From: Pratylenchus scribneri
Lineage: Eukaryota > Nematoda > Chromadorea > Rhabditida > Pratylenchidae
Assembly (NCBI GenBank): GCA_030063045.1
Contig: JAQSEB010000012.1
Span: forward strand, 1-64,000
DNA: 64,000 nucleotides
Direction: 5' to 3'
Shown: piece after piece, positions 21,736-34,162 of the stretch
Position numbering within the stretch: the first letter of the stretch is position 1
Layout of the letters: the number at the start of each line of letters is the position of its first letter
Notes under the pieces: model-generated
Seen by the model: only the letters and a program-made list of their open reading frames with translations
Told to the model about the DNA's origin: nothing
The model's database searches: none
Made by a program: the position numbers and the translations under genes

Positions 21736-23757
21736 ATGGAACATGAAAACAATGAACTGAAAAGGCAAAATGCAAAATTGTTGGAAGAAAATTTGGCATT
21801 GAAGGCAAAAATTGCAAATATGAAGGCCTTTTATTTAAAGGAGGTAGCCTAATTTTGAAATTAGCACTAATTAGATTAGCATAATGAGTAAAAATTCTTC
21901 AGCTGAGCCACTCCCATGGTCCTGATGAATTTGTCCAATTCGACTCAAACACATTGTCTCCCAATTTGCTGCGTTTTCAACAATTCAAAGAGAAGAATTT
22001 ATTGATTCTTGGCCAAACCGGTGTTGGCAAATCCACTTGGATCAATGCTCTGGCCAATCAAATCACTTTTCAAACAATGGATGAAGCATTACAGGTATAC
22101 AGAATTGTAGAAAGGCGGATATAAAAATAGATAGTAAATAAAATTTGATTTATTTTTAAATTTTAAATTTATTCGAAAAATTTAAAATTTTTTAGGCTGA
22201 TAAGCCAATTTGTTTGATTCCGGCTCAGTTTTCATTGACGAATGATCAATTTGAATCAGTTCCAATTAAAATTTGTCCACATGGAGTTCTCTCTGATTGC
22301 TTTGATTGCAAAAATCCAATTGAGGACATCAATGAAAATTTTACCGGCGCCGATTCCAGCACCATATATCCAAGAGGATATATCTTTAAATCGATTAAAG
22401 GTAGAAAAAATTCACAATCTTGAGTTTTTTATTTTTTCACATTATAGGTGGCCCACTCCGCATAATTGATACCCCTGGCATTGGAGATACCAGAAGAATT
22501 GATCAAGACAAAGAGAATGTGAACAATATCCTACGCCATATTTCTACTCTGAAGCAAATTAATTGCATTTGCATTTTGCTCAAACCGAATGAATCTAGGC
22601 TGAACTCTACTTTTCGTTATTGTCTACAAGAATTGTTGGCCAGTTTGCATCGAAATGCAGCAAAAAATATTGTTTTTTGCTTTACCCATTCACGTGGAAC
22701 ACTTTATCGTCCCGGTAAAATGAATCCATAAATGGAAAAATTAAATTATATTTTATTTTAACTTAAAGGGGACACATTGAAACCACTCAAAATTCAATTG
22801 GACGAATTGGCCCAAAAGACTGGAATTCGCATTGAATTGAAGAAGGAGAATGTTTTTTGTGTTGACAATGAGGTATTAATTAAAATTGATTAGTTAATTT
22901 GATATAAATAATCATTTTAGGCCTTTCGATTCCTTTGTGCTGTCAAAGCAAATTTCAAATTCAGTGAAGATGATTTCAATAAAATTTCCGAAAGTTGGTG
23001 TCACTCCTATCAGGAATTTGATCGACTCCTCAACTATATGAATGATTGTTTGGTTCCACATTGCACACAGGAAACCATTGCATTGAATGAAGCTCGAAAT
23101 ATTATTTTCACATTGTCCAAACCATTGGCTGAGATCAGCAAGAATATTCAAGTATGTTTATTATTGCTATTAATAAAATTCTTAAAAATTTTAAAGACAT
23201 ACATTGTCAGAATTCAAAATGAGGAAGAACGCCTTAAAAGGCTGGATACAGGGGCGAACGTTTTCAAATTTCCTTCCAATTTCGCAAGGTTAATGTTGAA
23301 TAAAAATGCCAAAAAGAAAGCAACCAAACAAAGGGAAATCGATGAATTCAAGAAGATTGTAAAGCAATTTGAGGAAGAACAAAAATTTATCAATAATATT
23401 GCTGCACAAGCCGGCATTTATTTGAAGAAGAATTCCATTGTTTCAATTAACGATGGGATTGAGAAATATTTGAAGATGCAAATAAAAGAAGTGGAGCATG
23501 AGGATATATTGCTCAAAGATAATTGGCGCCTTGAATTATTGAAGGTAAAAATTTAATATTTAAGGAAATCTGAATTAAAAAATCAATTTTCAGAATTCTT
23601 TAGAAGCCTATCGAAAGGAATGTGAAATTTTAGAAAAGTCATTCTCTGCTGCTTTACAAGAGAATGAAGAACAAGAACAGCAACAGGAAGAAATGACTCC
23701 GGATGGTATCAAACAATTGATCGATAAATTGATCAAATTGCCTTTGTCTGGTGAATA
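21736..23757 (+). CDS. P-loop GTPase (AIG1/septin-like G domain) with coiled-coil ends
   Basis: Eight exons in one frame: 21736-21843, 21903-22094, 22196-22400, 22448-22714, 22768-22872, 22921-23152, 23197-23545 and 23594-23757. Residues 1-36 form a short coiled coil (MEHENNELKRQNAKLLEENL). A G domain follows: G1 loop GQTGVGKSTWIN near residue 75, and G3 DTPGIGDT in exon 4, followed by the hydrophobic strand INCICILLKP. No convincing NKxD (G4) motif is seen; CFTHSRGT takes that position, as is common in AIG1/GIMAP-like and septin-like proteins. Exons 6-8 are helical and Lys/Glu-rich, ending LPLSGE. Such proteins usually bind GTP and may oligomerise at membranes; the role here is unknown. A TATA promoter lies 180 bp upstream. 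The gene converges on aspartyl beta-hydroxylase. An identical copy is at 61840-63861. Confidence 0.85.
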
Positions 23758-23826
23758 AATCAAAAGATATATCGATGTGGAAAAAATTGTTGGAAAATTT
23801 TTAATATTTTTTTTTGTTTATTTTAG

Positions 23827-24321
23827 TGCCAATTGAAGGAAATTATCTTCAATCGCAATGAGTCAAGCCGCGATAGCAACCATTCATCCTGTAAAATTAT
23901 TTTTAAATAATCAAGATTAATCTTAGCCAAATTAATAAATTTTTAAATTAAATATTATTATAAAATTACTATAAATTTAAATAAGATGATATACAGTATT
24001 ATTATTTTTAAAAAAGATGCAATTTTAATAAAGAAACCGTAAAGCAAATCGATATCATTTCAAATTATGAGCAATATCATTTCTCTATTCTAAAACAATT
24101 TTGAATGGGTGGTAAATAATTAATTAAATTTTATAGAATTAAAATTTTAAAGAAAGAATATTTTTAAAAACCTGTTAAAAAAATAAAAATTCTAAAAATC
24201 TTATAACATTCCTTTCACAGATAATCAGCAGCATATTACTCAAACATCGTCATCTACCAGTGGCCATGGATCCCATTCTCCTTGTGGGTCCTCAACTTCA
24301 GATGATAAGGAAAAATAAAAA
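23827..24321 (+). CDS. Possible alternative 3' exons downstream of the GTPase
   Basis: Two exon-like pieces, 23827-23889 (CQLKEIIFNRNESS...) and 24222-24321 (a Ser/Thr/Gly-rich tail ending SSTSDDKEK and stop), join in phase with good borders (TTTTAG, GTAAAATT, TTTCACAG). They are not phase 0-compatible with the GTPase exon 8 donor (TCTG then GTGAAT). Using that donor reads only about a dozen more residues (VPIEGNYLQSQ) to a stop. So this is either an alternative C-terminus through an unseen junction, or the end of an older gene form. Confidence 0.35.
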
Positions 24322-25074
24322 AAATAAATCTGGAATTAGGAGCAATTTGCAAAGAATTCATTGTAATAAAAGCAATAGAAGAATGAATATAAAATGTAGA
24401 CGAAAAATTTAATAAATTTTAACTATGAAAGAATTATTTTCTGCGAAATTCATTTTTTCTTTTTATTATATACAGGAAACAGGATAAATGATGCAAAAAA
24501 AAAGAATTCTAATATGCATTCGGGGAATAATTTAATGCATTCCATATGCCTTTTTGTTATTTTTATGGCTTCTGATGTTACTTTTTCAGTGGAATGGAAT
24601 TTGCAAACCAAAATTTGCATATAAAATTTTTAAATGAGTTTTAGTTTTAGTTTATGGATTGGTGTATAGATTGATAACACTTAAAAAAACTAAAATTTAA
24701 CATTAATTAAAAGATCACAAATATTTAGGAAAAATTGAATGATTTTAAGTTTGTGGTTCATGTAATTTGAAATGAGTAATTAAAAATGATGTTTTTGAAG
24801 TCATTATAAAACATGATGCTAAATGAGCGTCTGTACTGTAACCTTTTTTTGTCAAATATTATTATGACGAAAATAATGAATAGAAAATTACTATTGCCGC
24901 TGGGTTAGATTCATTCAAGTGGAATTTTGCTGTAGGAAACATCAAAGAATTATTGCTTTAAAATCATCCATCTTTTTAAAATTAATTAATTCTGAATTTT
25001 TATTAATAAACCAAATGTTATTATTATTTATTGAACAAAAACATTTGTATGGAGATCAATTTTGGCATCAATTT
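24322..25074. other. Convergent intergenic region, nothing recognised
   Basis: AT-rich DNA between the tail of the GTPase locus and the stop codon of aspartyl beta-hydroxylase. The short open frame at 24919 is antisense to the hydroxylase's last exon. Confidence 0.4.
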
Positions 25075-28000
25075 TCACTTTCCATCATCCTCCTCTTCTC
25101 TTTCCTCCACAATTTTTCCTCTCAATGTTTGCGGCATTTCAGGATGCCATAATTCCAGGACGAGAGCAATCCTCAGAGCATTAGCCGGTGCCTAGAATTT
25201 TTTGGAAGTTTTAGATGATGTAAAAAATATTTTTTATTAATTTTTAATAAAAATTTTTTGTACCACATAAATTATTTTCTCTTTTTCTATGTATTTATTA
25301 GGGTTGCGCCCCCGAGGGTCGGGGGCGAGTTGGACGGGGGCGGGGGTGATCGGGGGTGACACCTTCGGGGGCGGGGACGGGGGTGACCTTGACGGGGCGC
25401 GGGAGTACGGGGTTGACCAAAATTTTTTAAAGTCTTATTTTTCAAAAAAAAATTTCTGAAGAAAAATTTAGCAAAATTTTAATAAATTATAAACGCAAAT
25501 AAATTTTAATTCATAATTCATTCAATCTCCTCTTCAATTTCTTCCTTTTCTGGATCATTTGAATTTGTTGATGCCAGTTACACACGGTTAGGATCATTAT
25601 CATTAGCGTCTCGATCACAAGCGTCACAGTGATTTTGAATTTGAAGAGCATTAGCTCATCAGTCATCAGCCAATTTACTAATTTAAATTAAATGATATAG
25701 TGCATTTAATAGCCCTAAGTATCGGCTATCCAATGATATATTGAACATACAAAACTGTAATGGTTTGGCCAAAATATAGCCCTAAATGCCTAGATACAAA
25801 AACAATTTTTCTAAATTTTTGGCCTCATCTTGGCCAAAGCTTTGAAGTTTTGGATTATCATTTTACCATTGGATAGCCAAGATTTGGGGCTATCAAATAT
25901 ACTTTAGGTCATTTAAATTGTTTAATTGGCTGATGAGCTAAGGCTCGTCAAAATCGATGAGATTAGTGGCGAGATGCTAATGTCCCTCACTGGTTTCACC
26001 TTGCACATCATCCAAATTTGCTTTTACAAATAAAATTTGACAGACATTTTTTGCCGGAAAGTCTTATATAAATCTTCAATATGGCATGATATGATTAAAA
26101 GGATGTTAGATTCTTGATTAGCACCCTAAATTAACCATAAAAAGTGATTTTGTGAGATCTATTATCCATAACAGAAGATTATCAAGAGCCGCGCAGCGAA
26201 AAAATTAACCAAAAATGGACGCGCAGCGAAAAATTCTTAATGAAAATTTAAAAATCCTACAAAAATCTGCTAAAAATTTCCTTTCATATTGCATTTTCCT
26301 TGAAAAATCCAATAATATGGGGTGTATGTTCACCCCCGTACCCCCGCGGGGGTGGAGGTTCGGGGGGCGGGAGTGATCGGGGGTGGACTTTCGGGGGTGG
26401 GACGGGGGTGAGACTCAAACCCCCGCGGGGGCCCCCGTCGGGAGTGACCCCCGCGGGGACGGGGGCGCAACCCTAGTATTTATTAAATGAGAAAAAATTA
26501 ATTCGAAATAAATTAAAACCGAAATCCTTTGTGCAATATATATTTTTGAATTAAATTTTATAATAATAAAATTTCATAAATTTATTTAATTAAAATTTTT
26601 TAATAAATATTTAAATGATTAAGAAATAAATTATTTTTTTGTACCATATAAATTTTTTTCTCCTTTTCTGTTTAATAAATCGGGAAAAATAATTTGAAAT
26701 ATATTAAAATCCAATCTTTTGTGCCCAATATTTTTGAACTTAATTTTAATTTTGGGGAAAAATTAATTCAAAATATATTAAAAATCATGAACTCAATGCA
26801 CAATAAAATTTACCCCATCAAAAATAATTTCACGCTCAAAACTGGTGTCGAAGATGAACATTTTGCCTTGACGCCATCCACTATAAAATAAAAAATAATT
26901 AAAAATTTAAATTAAAAACTATTATTTCCACTTTAAATTAAAAAATAAAAATTTAAATAAAAATCAACTATTCTCACCGAATTTCATTGCCAACACGAAG
27001 CCTTGCTTCGGATGGAGTCAAAATACCCAAATGTGCCTCCAAAATGTAATTTGTTGGTCCACAATGAGGCCAACTGCTGGTGCCCGACCCCAAAACGGAC
27101 AGTTTGATCTAAAAAAAATAATTTATTATTGGTAGAAATTGGGAAATAAACAAATAAAAAATTTAGAAATTTTCCTTTTAAATTAAATGTTTGAGATGGG
27201 AATAAATTAAATTAATAAAATTCATTAAATTTTATTCGTTTTTTATTTTATTTTTAAAAATTTTTTTCTTTATAGAACTAAACAAATATATTCATTTTGT
27301 TTTTATTTAAATAATTATTCCTAAAAATTGCTATTAAAAAATTTATAGGATTCAAAAATAAGGAAAAAATTATAAAGAGGAGAAATATACCCAATTTAAA
27401 CAGAGTAGAAGGTAATAGTAAAATTAACATCAAAATAGAAAATTTGTATATGGGGCGAATTGAATAGTAAAATTAATTTTATTTAAATTATTTTATAAAT
27501 TTAAAGCATTTATTCAATCTTTTATTTTATTTTTTAATTTTCAAAATTAAATTGGATAAAAAATTGCGCGTGCTGCTTATATTAAAAAATAATTTTTCCA
27601 GAATTTATTTTATGAAAATTTTCTATTAAAAAATTTATGGGATGCAAAAAACGAAAAAATTAGAAGATAAATATTAGAGGAGAATGGACACACCCAAGTA
27701 TTTATGGAATGTGGCAAAAATTCAATTGACATTACAAAAAATGGACTGACCTTTTCCCTGGCACAAATTGAGTTTGTGAATGCTTTAAGCAATTCACATG
27801 TTGACGGCATCCAACGATCGCATATCTATGAAAATCCAACAAATTATTTTGCTTTTAAATTATAAATTTTTTCGTCGGAAAAAACAAAAATTTCAAAAAA
27901 TTCTTAAAATGTGTCTATTTAAAATTTTATTCTAAAAATTCATTTTTTTTTGTTAAAACTCATAAAATATTTCAATTTTTAATTCCTTAAATTATCTACA

Positions 28001-31000
28001 AATATTATTTAAAAAAAACATAATAAAAAGAACTCGATTTATACGCTTATGATCAATTTAATTAAATTAAAAAATAAATTTATTTATCGAAGATCCTATT
28101 AGTATTTGAAGAAAAAATGCTGAAAATTCAGAAAATGAAAAGAATGTATCAAAAAATTAAAAATAAATTCCCTAGGTCACCTCCTCTCTCAACACTGCTC
28201 CATGCGAATTTCCTCGTAAAACAAGTGCCCATTGGCCTCCCGTTGGGTCCACCAATGTTGCGTCCAACCCACTCTCTCGAACAAATAAATGTTTCTTTTT
28301 ATTCCATAATTGCACAATTTCCTCTGTTAAAAATAATTTTTTTATGTAATTAAATAAAAATAATTTTTAAAATAATTTTTCTTATTAATAATTTTTTTAT
28401 TGTTTTTTGCCTTTTATCGCAGTCCAATGCCTTTCCAATTGTCTCAATTGTTTTGCACATTCCGTCTGATCCAATGCCCACCAAGGGCGAGCAGTTAGCC
28501 CCTTCAAATTGTGCACTGATCGTTGCAAAACCTTTGCAGTGGGAATTTTAATTTTTTTATTATTAATTATTTAATTAAATTTTTTGATGTTGAAAACCTC
28601 CTTGTTTTAATTTTTTGATATTATTTTTTGTTTTATAAAAATTTTACATGAAAAATTGTATGGGTTTAAAAAATAAATCTTCTTTTATTTTATCATAATG
28701 GGTAAATAAGAATAAAAAATAAAATTATTCATTTTTAACGGGGTAAATAATTATTTCCAATAAAAATTGGCCGAATTACGGGCTTTAAATTCATATGAAT
28801 ACTTAAAATAATTTGTATTTTTTATGTATATTTTACCGAAGGAAACAAGCCATTTTTGACTGCATCCGCATAAATTGAATATGCCTCTTGGATACGGCCA
28901 AGTCGAGTTAGACCATCGCCCAAGTGGAAATAAAATCTTCAAAAAAAAGCAAATTTAAATATTTTTGGAACAGCGCTTTCCCACTTTGGATTCGTCCTGA
29001 CGTCCGGATGCCCCGAGCGAATTGCCCTCCGCAACAATTGGACACCTTTCTCCAATTCCCCGTTGTGTGTCTTCAAAATGAACCCATAATAGGCTTGGCC
29101 CAATGCATTTGTTGGATCCGCTTCCAGAACCTGGGGAAATTTAAATTGGCAATTTTTTTCCTTTCTTAATTCATTGTTTAATTTAATAAATATTTTAACT
29201 TATTATTAACCAAAAAAATATAAAAGTAATTAATAATTTTTTCCTATTTGTTTTATAAAAAAAATATTAAATATTTTTCAATTAATATTTTAATTTATAT
29301 TGGAACATTTTGAGCATCATTTTAATTATTTAAATTAAAATATTGAATAATTTTTTGTAAAAAATCATAAAAAAATTTATGGGTTGCAAAAAATTTATTC
29401 AATAATAAACTATTTAATTTTTTATTTTTTTTAACATTTTAATTTATAATCGAAGATTGCCAACAAGTATTATTTAAATTATTTTAATTAAATATTGAAA
29501 TTTTAAGCAAAAAATCAAATTAAAATTTTATGAGTTTAAAAAAAATTTTTAAAAAGGGAAAACATTTTTAAAGATAGCAGCCGCCTCCTCGGGTCGATTC
29601 ATTCCCAGCCAAGTTGCCCCGAATTGGCATTGAATGTCCAAATTGTCAGGGAAGCGGTCCAACTTAATAACAAAATTACTAAAAATTAATTATATATTTT
29701 TTAAAAGAATTTTTTAAAATAAACTTTTAAATTTAAAAATACCAATGCTCTTTGGACTTGCACAATTTTGTGCTGTTGACCACCCCGAAAACGGGCACAT
29801 TCAACAAAATGATCGGCGGCCATTCTGCAATTTTTTTTACTTTTTAAAATTTTTTTTGTACAAAATTTTGATGAAAAGAAAAAAAGATTTTTTTAATTTA
29901 ATAAATTTTATAATAGACTTAAATGCTTTAATAAATTAATTTATGGGTTGCAATTTTTTTTTAAATTTTTTCCATCTCTTTTTAGTTCATCCAAAAATTT
30001 TGTTAAAGGTGAAAATTCCACCTGAATAATTCGTCCGGTGTCTCCTCATTCTCCATAATTGCACTATAATCTGTCATTGCCTTTTCCAGCCATTCTTCTT
30101 TTTTAGCCCATTGTTCCCCCTCATCAGCAAATTCTGATTTCAATTGATGGAGACGGGCACGACCAAAAAGCCCTCTGAAAAATTTAAATTAAATATTTAT
30201 CAAAATAAATCAAAATTAAATAAAAAATATTAAAATTTTTATTATCTTTAAAAATAGAAATTAATAATTCGATGACCTTGGACTCTGTGGATCATGTTCC
30301 AGCACTTGCTGATATTTTTGCATTGCCACATCAAATTCATGCTAAATAATGAATTCATTTTTAATATGTATAATTATGAAATCAAAATATTTTATTAAAA
30401 ACCTTTTTTATAATAAATATTAAAAAATCAAAATAAAAAAGTAGAACACATAAATTATTTCTATAAATTATTAATTTAAAAAAACTTAACGTATATTCAA
30501 TTAACTTACAAAACAAATTTATGATCAAAAATTTTAAGAAAAATTTCAAAAAAAAAACTAGCACGGTAAGGATCATCATTTATTGCCCATTAAAACCTTA
30601 ATAATTAATCTCTTTAAAATTAAAATTTTTATCTAAATTAGACTAGAAATAAAACAGAATAAAATTTGTTTTTAAATTAAAATAACTAAAATCAAATATT
30701 TTATTTTTAAATTTAAAAATTGCCTTTTCTAATAAATAATCGCCTGAATCCAGAATTTGCCGAAAACGATAATCGCCTCGATTCGTGATCGCTTTGCGAT
30801 TGTATCCTGGCCTAGGAAGATAAATAAAGGTTATTTAATTTTTACTTTTTTGTAAATTTTAATAATAATAATAAAATATTTTTATAATTTTTTAATTAAA
30901 TTAATTTAATATGTTCTCGAATTGATTCTTGAATATTTTAAATATCAAAAAATTTAAAAGAATATATTCCCCATTTTATGAAAATATTTTATGAGATGAA

Positions 31001-33849
31001 AAAATTATTCTTAAAAAAATCCACCTTTTTCGTAACGCAATAATTTCTGTGGCTGGCGATATTTGCTCATTTTCCTCGTCCTTTTCTTCCCCATTTTCTT
31101 CATCTTCTTCCATTTCAATGGGCATTTTTGTGTCAATGTCGGCAACATATTTCAACTTTAATATTGAACAAATTAATTTTATAAATTTTGTTAAGAATTT
31201 ATACTTTATAATTATTAAGTCAGTTTTATGGATGTTAACTGTTAATGCCAGCAATGCCTAAAGGCCTTTTCTAATCGTCCTACTATAGCCCCAATTCTTC
31301 CTAATTGGTAATTGCTAATTGTCATTTGAAAATCAAATATTGCCCCAATCTCTGCCTTTTTAAAGCCATCTTTTTTTCCACATCATTTACATATTTTCCC
31401 ACACAACTAATTAAGTATAATTTAAATTCAATCGCTCCTAATCCCTATGAAAGATGAAAAAGTATTAATTAAAATTTAATACCAATTTTTAATGATTATT
31501 TAAAATAAAATTCTAACTTTTCTCTGTTGTTGCCTTAGCAATTCTTTTCTCGGTTTTTGGCCATCGTCCTTTTGCACTCTTAATTCTCGCCATGATTTCA
31601 CGTGTCCTCCCTTTTTAGTTTTGGGCTCAATTTTATTGCGTTTAAGCATAAAATGTTGCTGTTGGGCAATTTCATTTCTATCATCGTCATCTTTTTCATC
31701 TTCTGTATCCAACAGAATTCCATGCTAAATTATATTAATTTTTTAAATTTATACATTTTGGCAAAGGCTCATTTCGATTCATAATTTGTTTTTACAAATA
31801 AAATATGTTTTATTTTTAAATTAATGATTTAAAAAATTTTTATGGGTTCGAAAAATGGAAAAAATTTTTATAAAATTTAATTTAGAAGCTATTTAAAAAT
31901 ATTAAATCTTTAATTTTTATTTAAATGTTACACTTTAAAATAAATTATACAACCAAAAATAAAATTTCAATTAAAAATGTCCATAAAATTTTATTCTATT
32001 AAAAGTTTTCACAACACAAAAAATATCAATGATAAAATGATGAAATTAAATTTTAAAAAATTGGTAACATATTAAATATGTTATTTTAATTAAGTAAATT
32101 ATTTAAACTATTTTTTCATCATTATTTATTATTTATTTTTGCCCCATCTCAATTTCTTCAATTGCCAATACCGAACCTCTTCTTCCCGCTCTCTTTTCTG
32201 CTCCTCTTCATCCTCCTCATCGTCGGCATTTTCGTGTGCAACTTCTTGGCGTTGAATCTAGATATTTCAAGAATATTAGTAAATTTTTTTTAATTAAATA
32301 CACATTTTTAATTTTCTAATTTTGCATTTAAATAAAAATTTGCAGAAAATTAAAATTTTTGAAAATTTTTTTAAACCCATAAAATAATTCAATAAATAAA
32401 CAATTTAAATTCCCACAAAATTTAGATAATTTCAATAAAAACAAAAACATTGCCATTACATATAAAAATACAAAAATTTAAAATTTTTGAAAATTATTTT
32501 TTAAACCTATAAAATAATTCAGTAAATAAATAATTTAAATTCCCACAAAACTTCCATTTATTGGAGCAGTGACCCAAAATATGTGTGAAAAATGTGGCAA
32601 AAATGGTAAATAAAAGATGTACTTTTTATTTTTTGTTTGCAATCAATTTTAAAAAGGTTGAAAAGACCTTGGATTTTTGAAAAAAAAAATCAGCCGCTCC
32701 TGGTTGGACTCGAACCAACAACCTTTTGGTTAACAGCCAAACGCGCTAACCATTGCGCCACAAGAGCTTATGGTGCGTGATAAAAACAATAAAATGTTAA
32801 GATTAAAAGATAAAAAGCTAAGCTATAACTCGCAGTCGCAGTCAGTGAATATTTTTTTTTGTTAAAATTTTAAGAACCTAGTCAAAAAATTTTAATTCAT
32901 TAAAACATTTTTCCTGAATTAAAATAAAACCAAGAAATGAGGCGCGTATAAAAATTAAATAATTAAAAATATATTTTATAAAAATGAAAATTCACCAATT
33001 TTTGCTCCTCCTCCTCTTCATCTTCTTCATCCTCATCATCATCATCCTCAATTCTTCTCTTTGCATTCCTTCGCCTAATTCGTTCCCTTGCAATTTTGCC
33101 CCGATTCATCATTGCCTCCTGCTGCTGTTGTTGTATTTTCTGTTGTTGTTGTTGTTGTCTTTCTTTCCATCGTTTTGCTGCTTTTTCCCTCAATCTTGCC
33201 AACATCATTTCCTCTTCATCCATTTTTTTGGTACTCTTCTTTTCCTAAAAATTAAAAATAAAATTTAAACTCATAAATTATTCCCATTATTTTATTTTAA
33301 AATATAATTATTTTTCGGATTAATATAAAAAAATGCTCCAGCAATATGCAAATATGATAAATTAAAAAATTTAAATTTCCTAAATTTTCTACCTCAAATT
33401 GCTCATCCATTTCATTGCCTTCTTCCTCCTTCCCAGTCCCATCCTTTTCCTCCTCCTCATTTTCATCATCCTCCTCGTCCTCTTCATCGTCTTCTTCATC
33501 TTCATTATTCTGCCCAGATATTATTGGTCTTTTTTGTGATCCACCAATTTTGGCCTCCTCTTTCCATCCTCCCTCATTTTCCGCATCAACGCCGTCTTCG
33601 ACCATTGTCAATTCTCTTTCCTCTGATTAAATTTAATAATTTAGGTTTAATATTGTTAAAAATTCATCCTAATTTTTTAATTTTTTTATAAAATTTATTT
33701 TTAAATAATTTATCACCTCCTCCTTCCTCGGAGAAAATTTGGAGTATTGCGGAACAGAGGAGCACAAAAACGATGAGTACAACCCAAGTTCGGATGCCAC
33801 CCTTATTCACGCTATAATCCACTCGGGTTGGCGCAACCATCACGGCCAT
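25075..33849 (-). CDS. ASPH: Aspartyl/asparaginyl beta-hydroxylase, left-arm copy
   Basis: Exact reverse copy of the gene described at 51748-60522, with the same 19 exons, the same tRNA in an intron, the same transposon in the last intron, and the same Arg in place of the expected iron-binding His. As seen it is complete and could be expressed. UQCC1 precedes it on the same strand and the GTPase converges on it from 21736-23757. Confidence 0.85.
25299..26475. mobile_element. hAT-type non-autonomous element with perfect 8-bp target duplication (left arm)
   Basis: Ends TAGGGTTGCGCCCCC and inverted GGGGGCGCAACCCTA are flanked by GTATTTAT on both sides (25291-25298, 26476-26483). Both subterminal regions are G/C-rich with CGGGGGTGA-type repeats (about 25310-25420 and 26330-26470). 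The AT-rich centre contains a nested fold-back of about 300 bp (25640-25950; AGCCCTAAGTATCGGCTATC against GATAGCCAAGATTTGGGGCT). There is no transposase frame. It lies in the last intron of aspartyl beta-hydroxylase. Confidence 0.88.
32695..32767 (-). tRNA. tRNA-Asn(GTT), left-arm copy, nested in a hydroxylase intron
   Basis: Reverse copy of 52830-52902: 73 nt, all four stems, anticodon GTT. Same strand as the host gene. Confidence 0.93.
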
Positions 33850-34162
33850 ATGATGAACATGCCCAGGGCCATCTATTCCATTTTTTAAATATTTAAAATA
33901 TTATTTTTGAGAAATTTTTTAATATTTTTTTTTAATTTAAATTATACAATAAATAATGATTGCTTATTTTTAAATTAATATCTTGCTCCTTTATATTACT
34001 ATAAATTTAAAAATTCTTATGGGTTTTAAAAAAATTAAATTTTTAATTTTTGCATTTTTCAACAAAAATTCTCCAAAGAAAATTAAAATTTTTCTAGAAT
34101 TTTAAAATTAAATATATTGCCTTTTTAAATTTAAAAAAATTAGAATTTAATTAAATATTATT

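Noticed and set aside
21736..23757. Septin or immune GIMAP assignment for the GTPase
   Set aside because: Only G1 and G3 are clear and the G4 motif is not convincing; a narrower family call is not supported by the sequence alone.
33297..33611. Acidic frame with Ser-rich antisense frame (33415-33630)
   Set aside because: The acidic minus-strand frame is a hydroxylase exon; the Ser-rich plus-strand frame is its complement (GAG/GAT codons read backwards as CTC/ATC).
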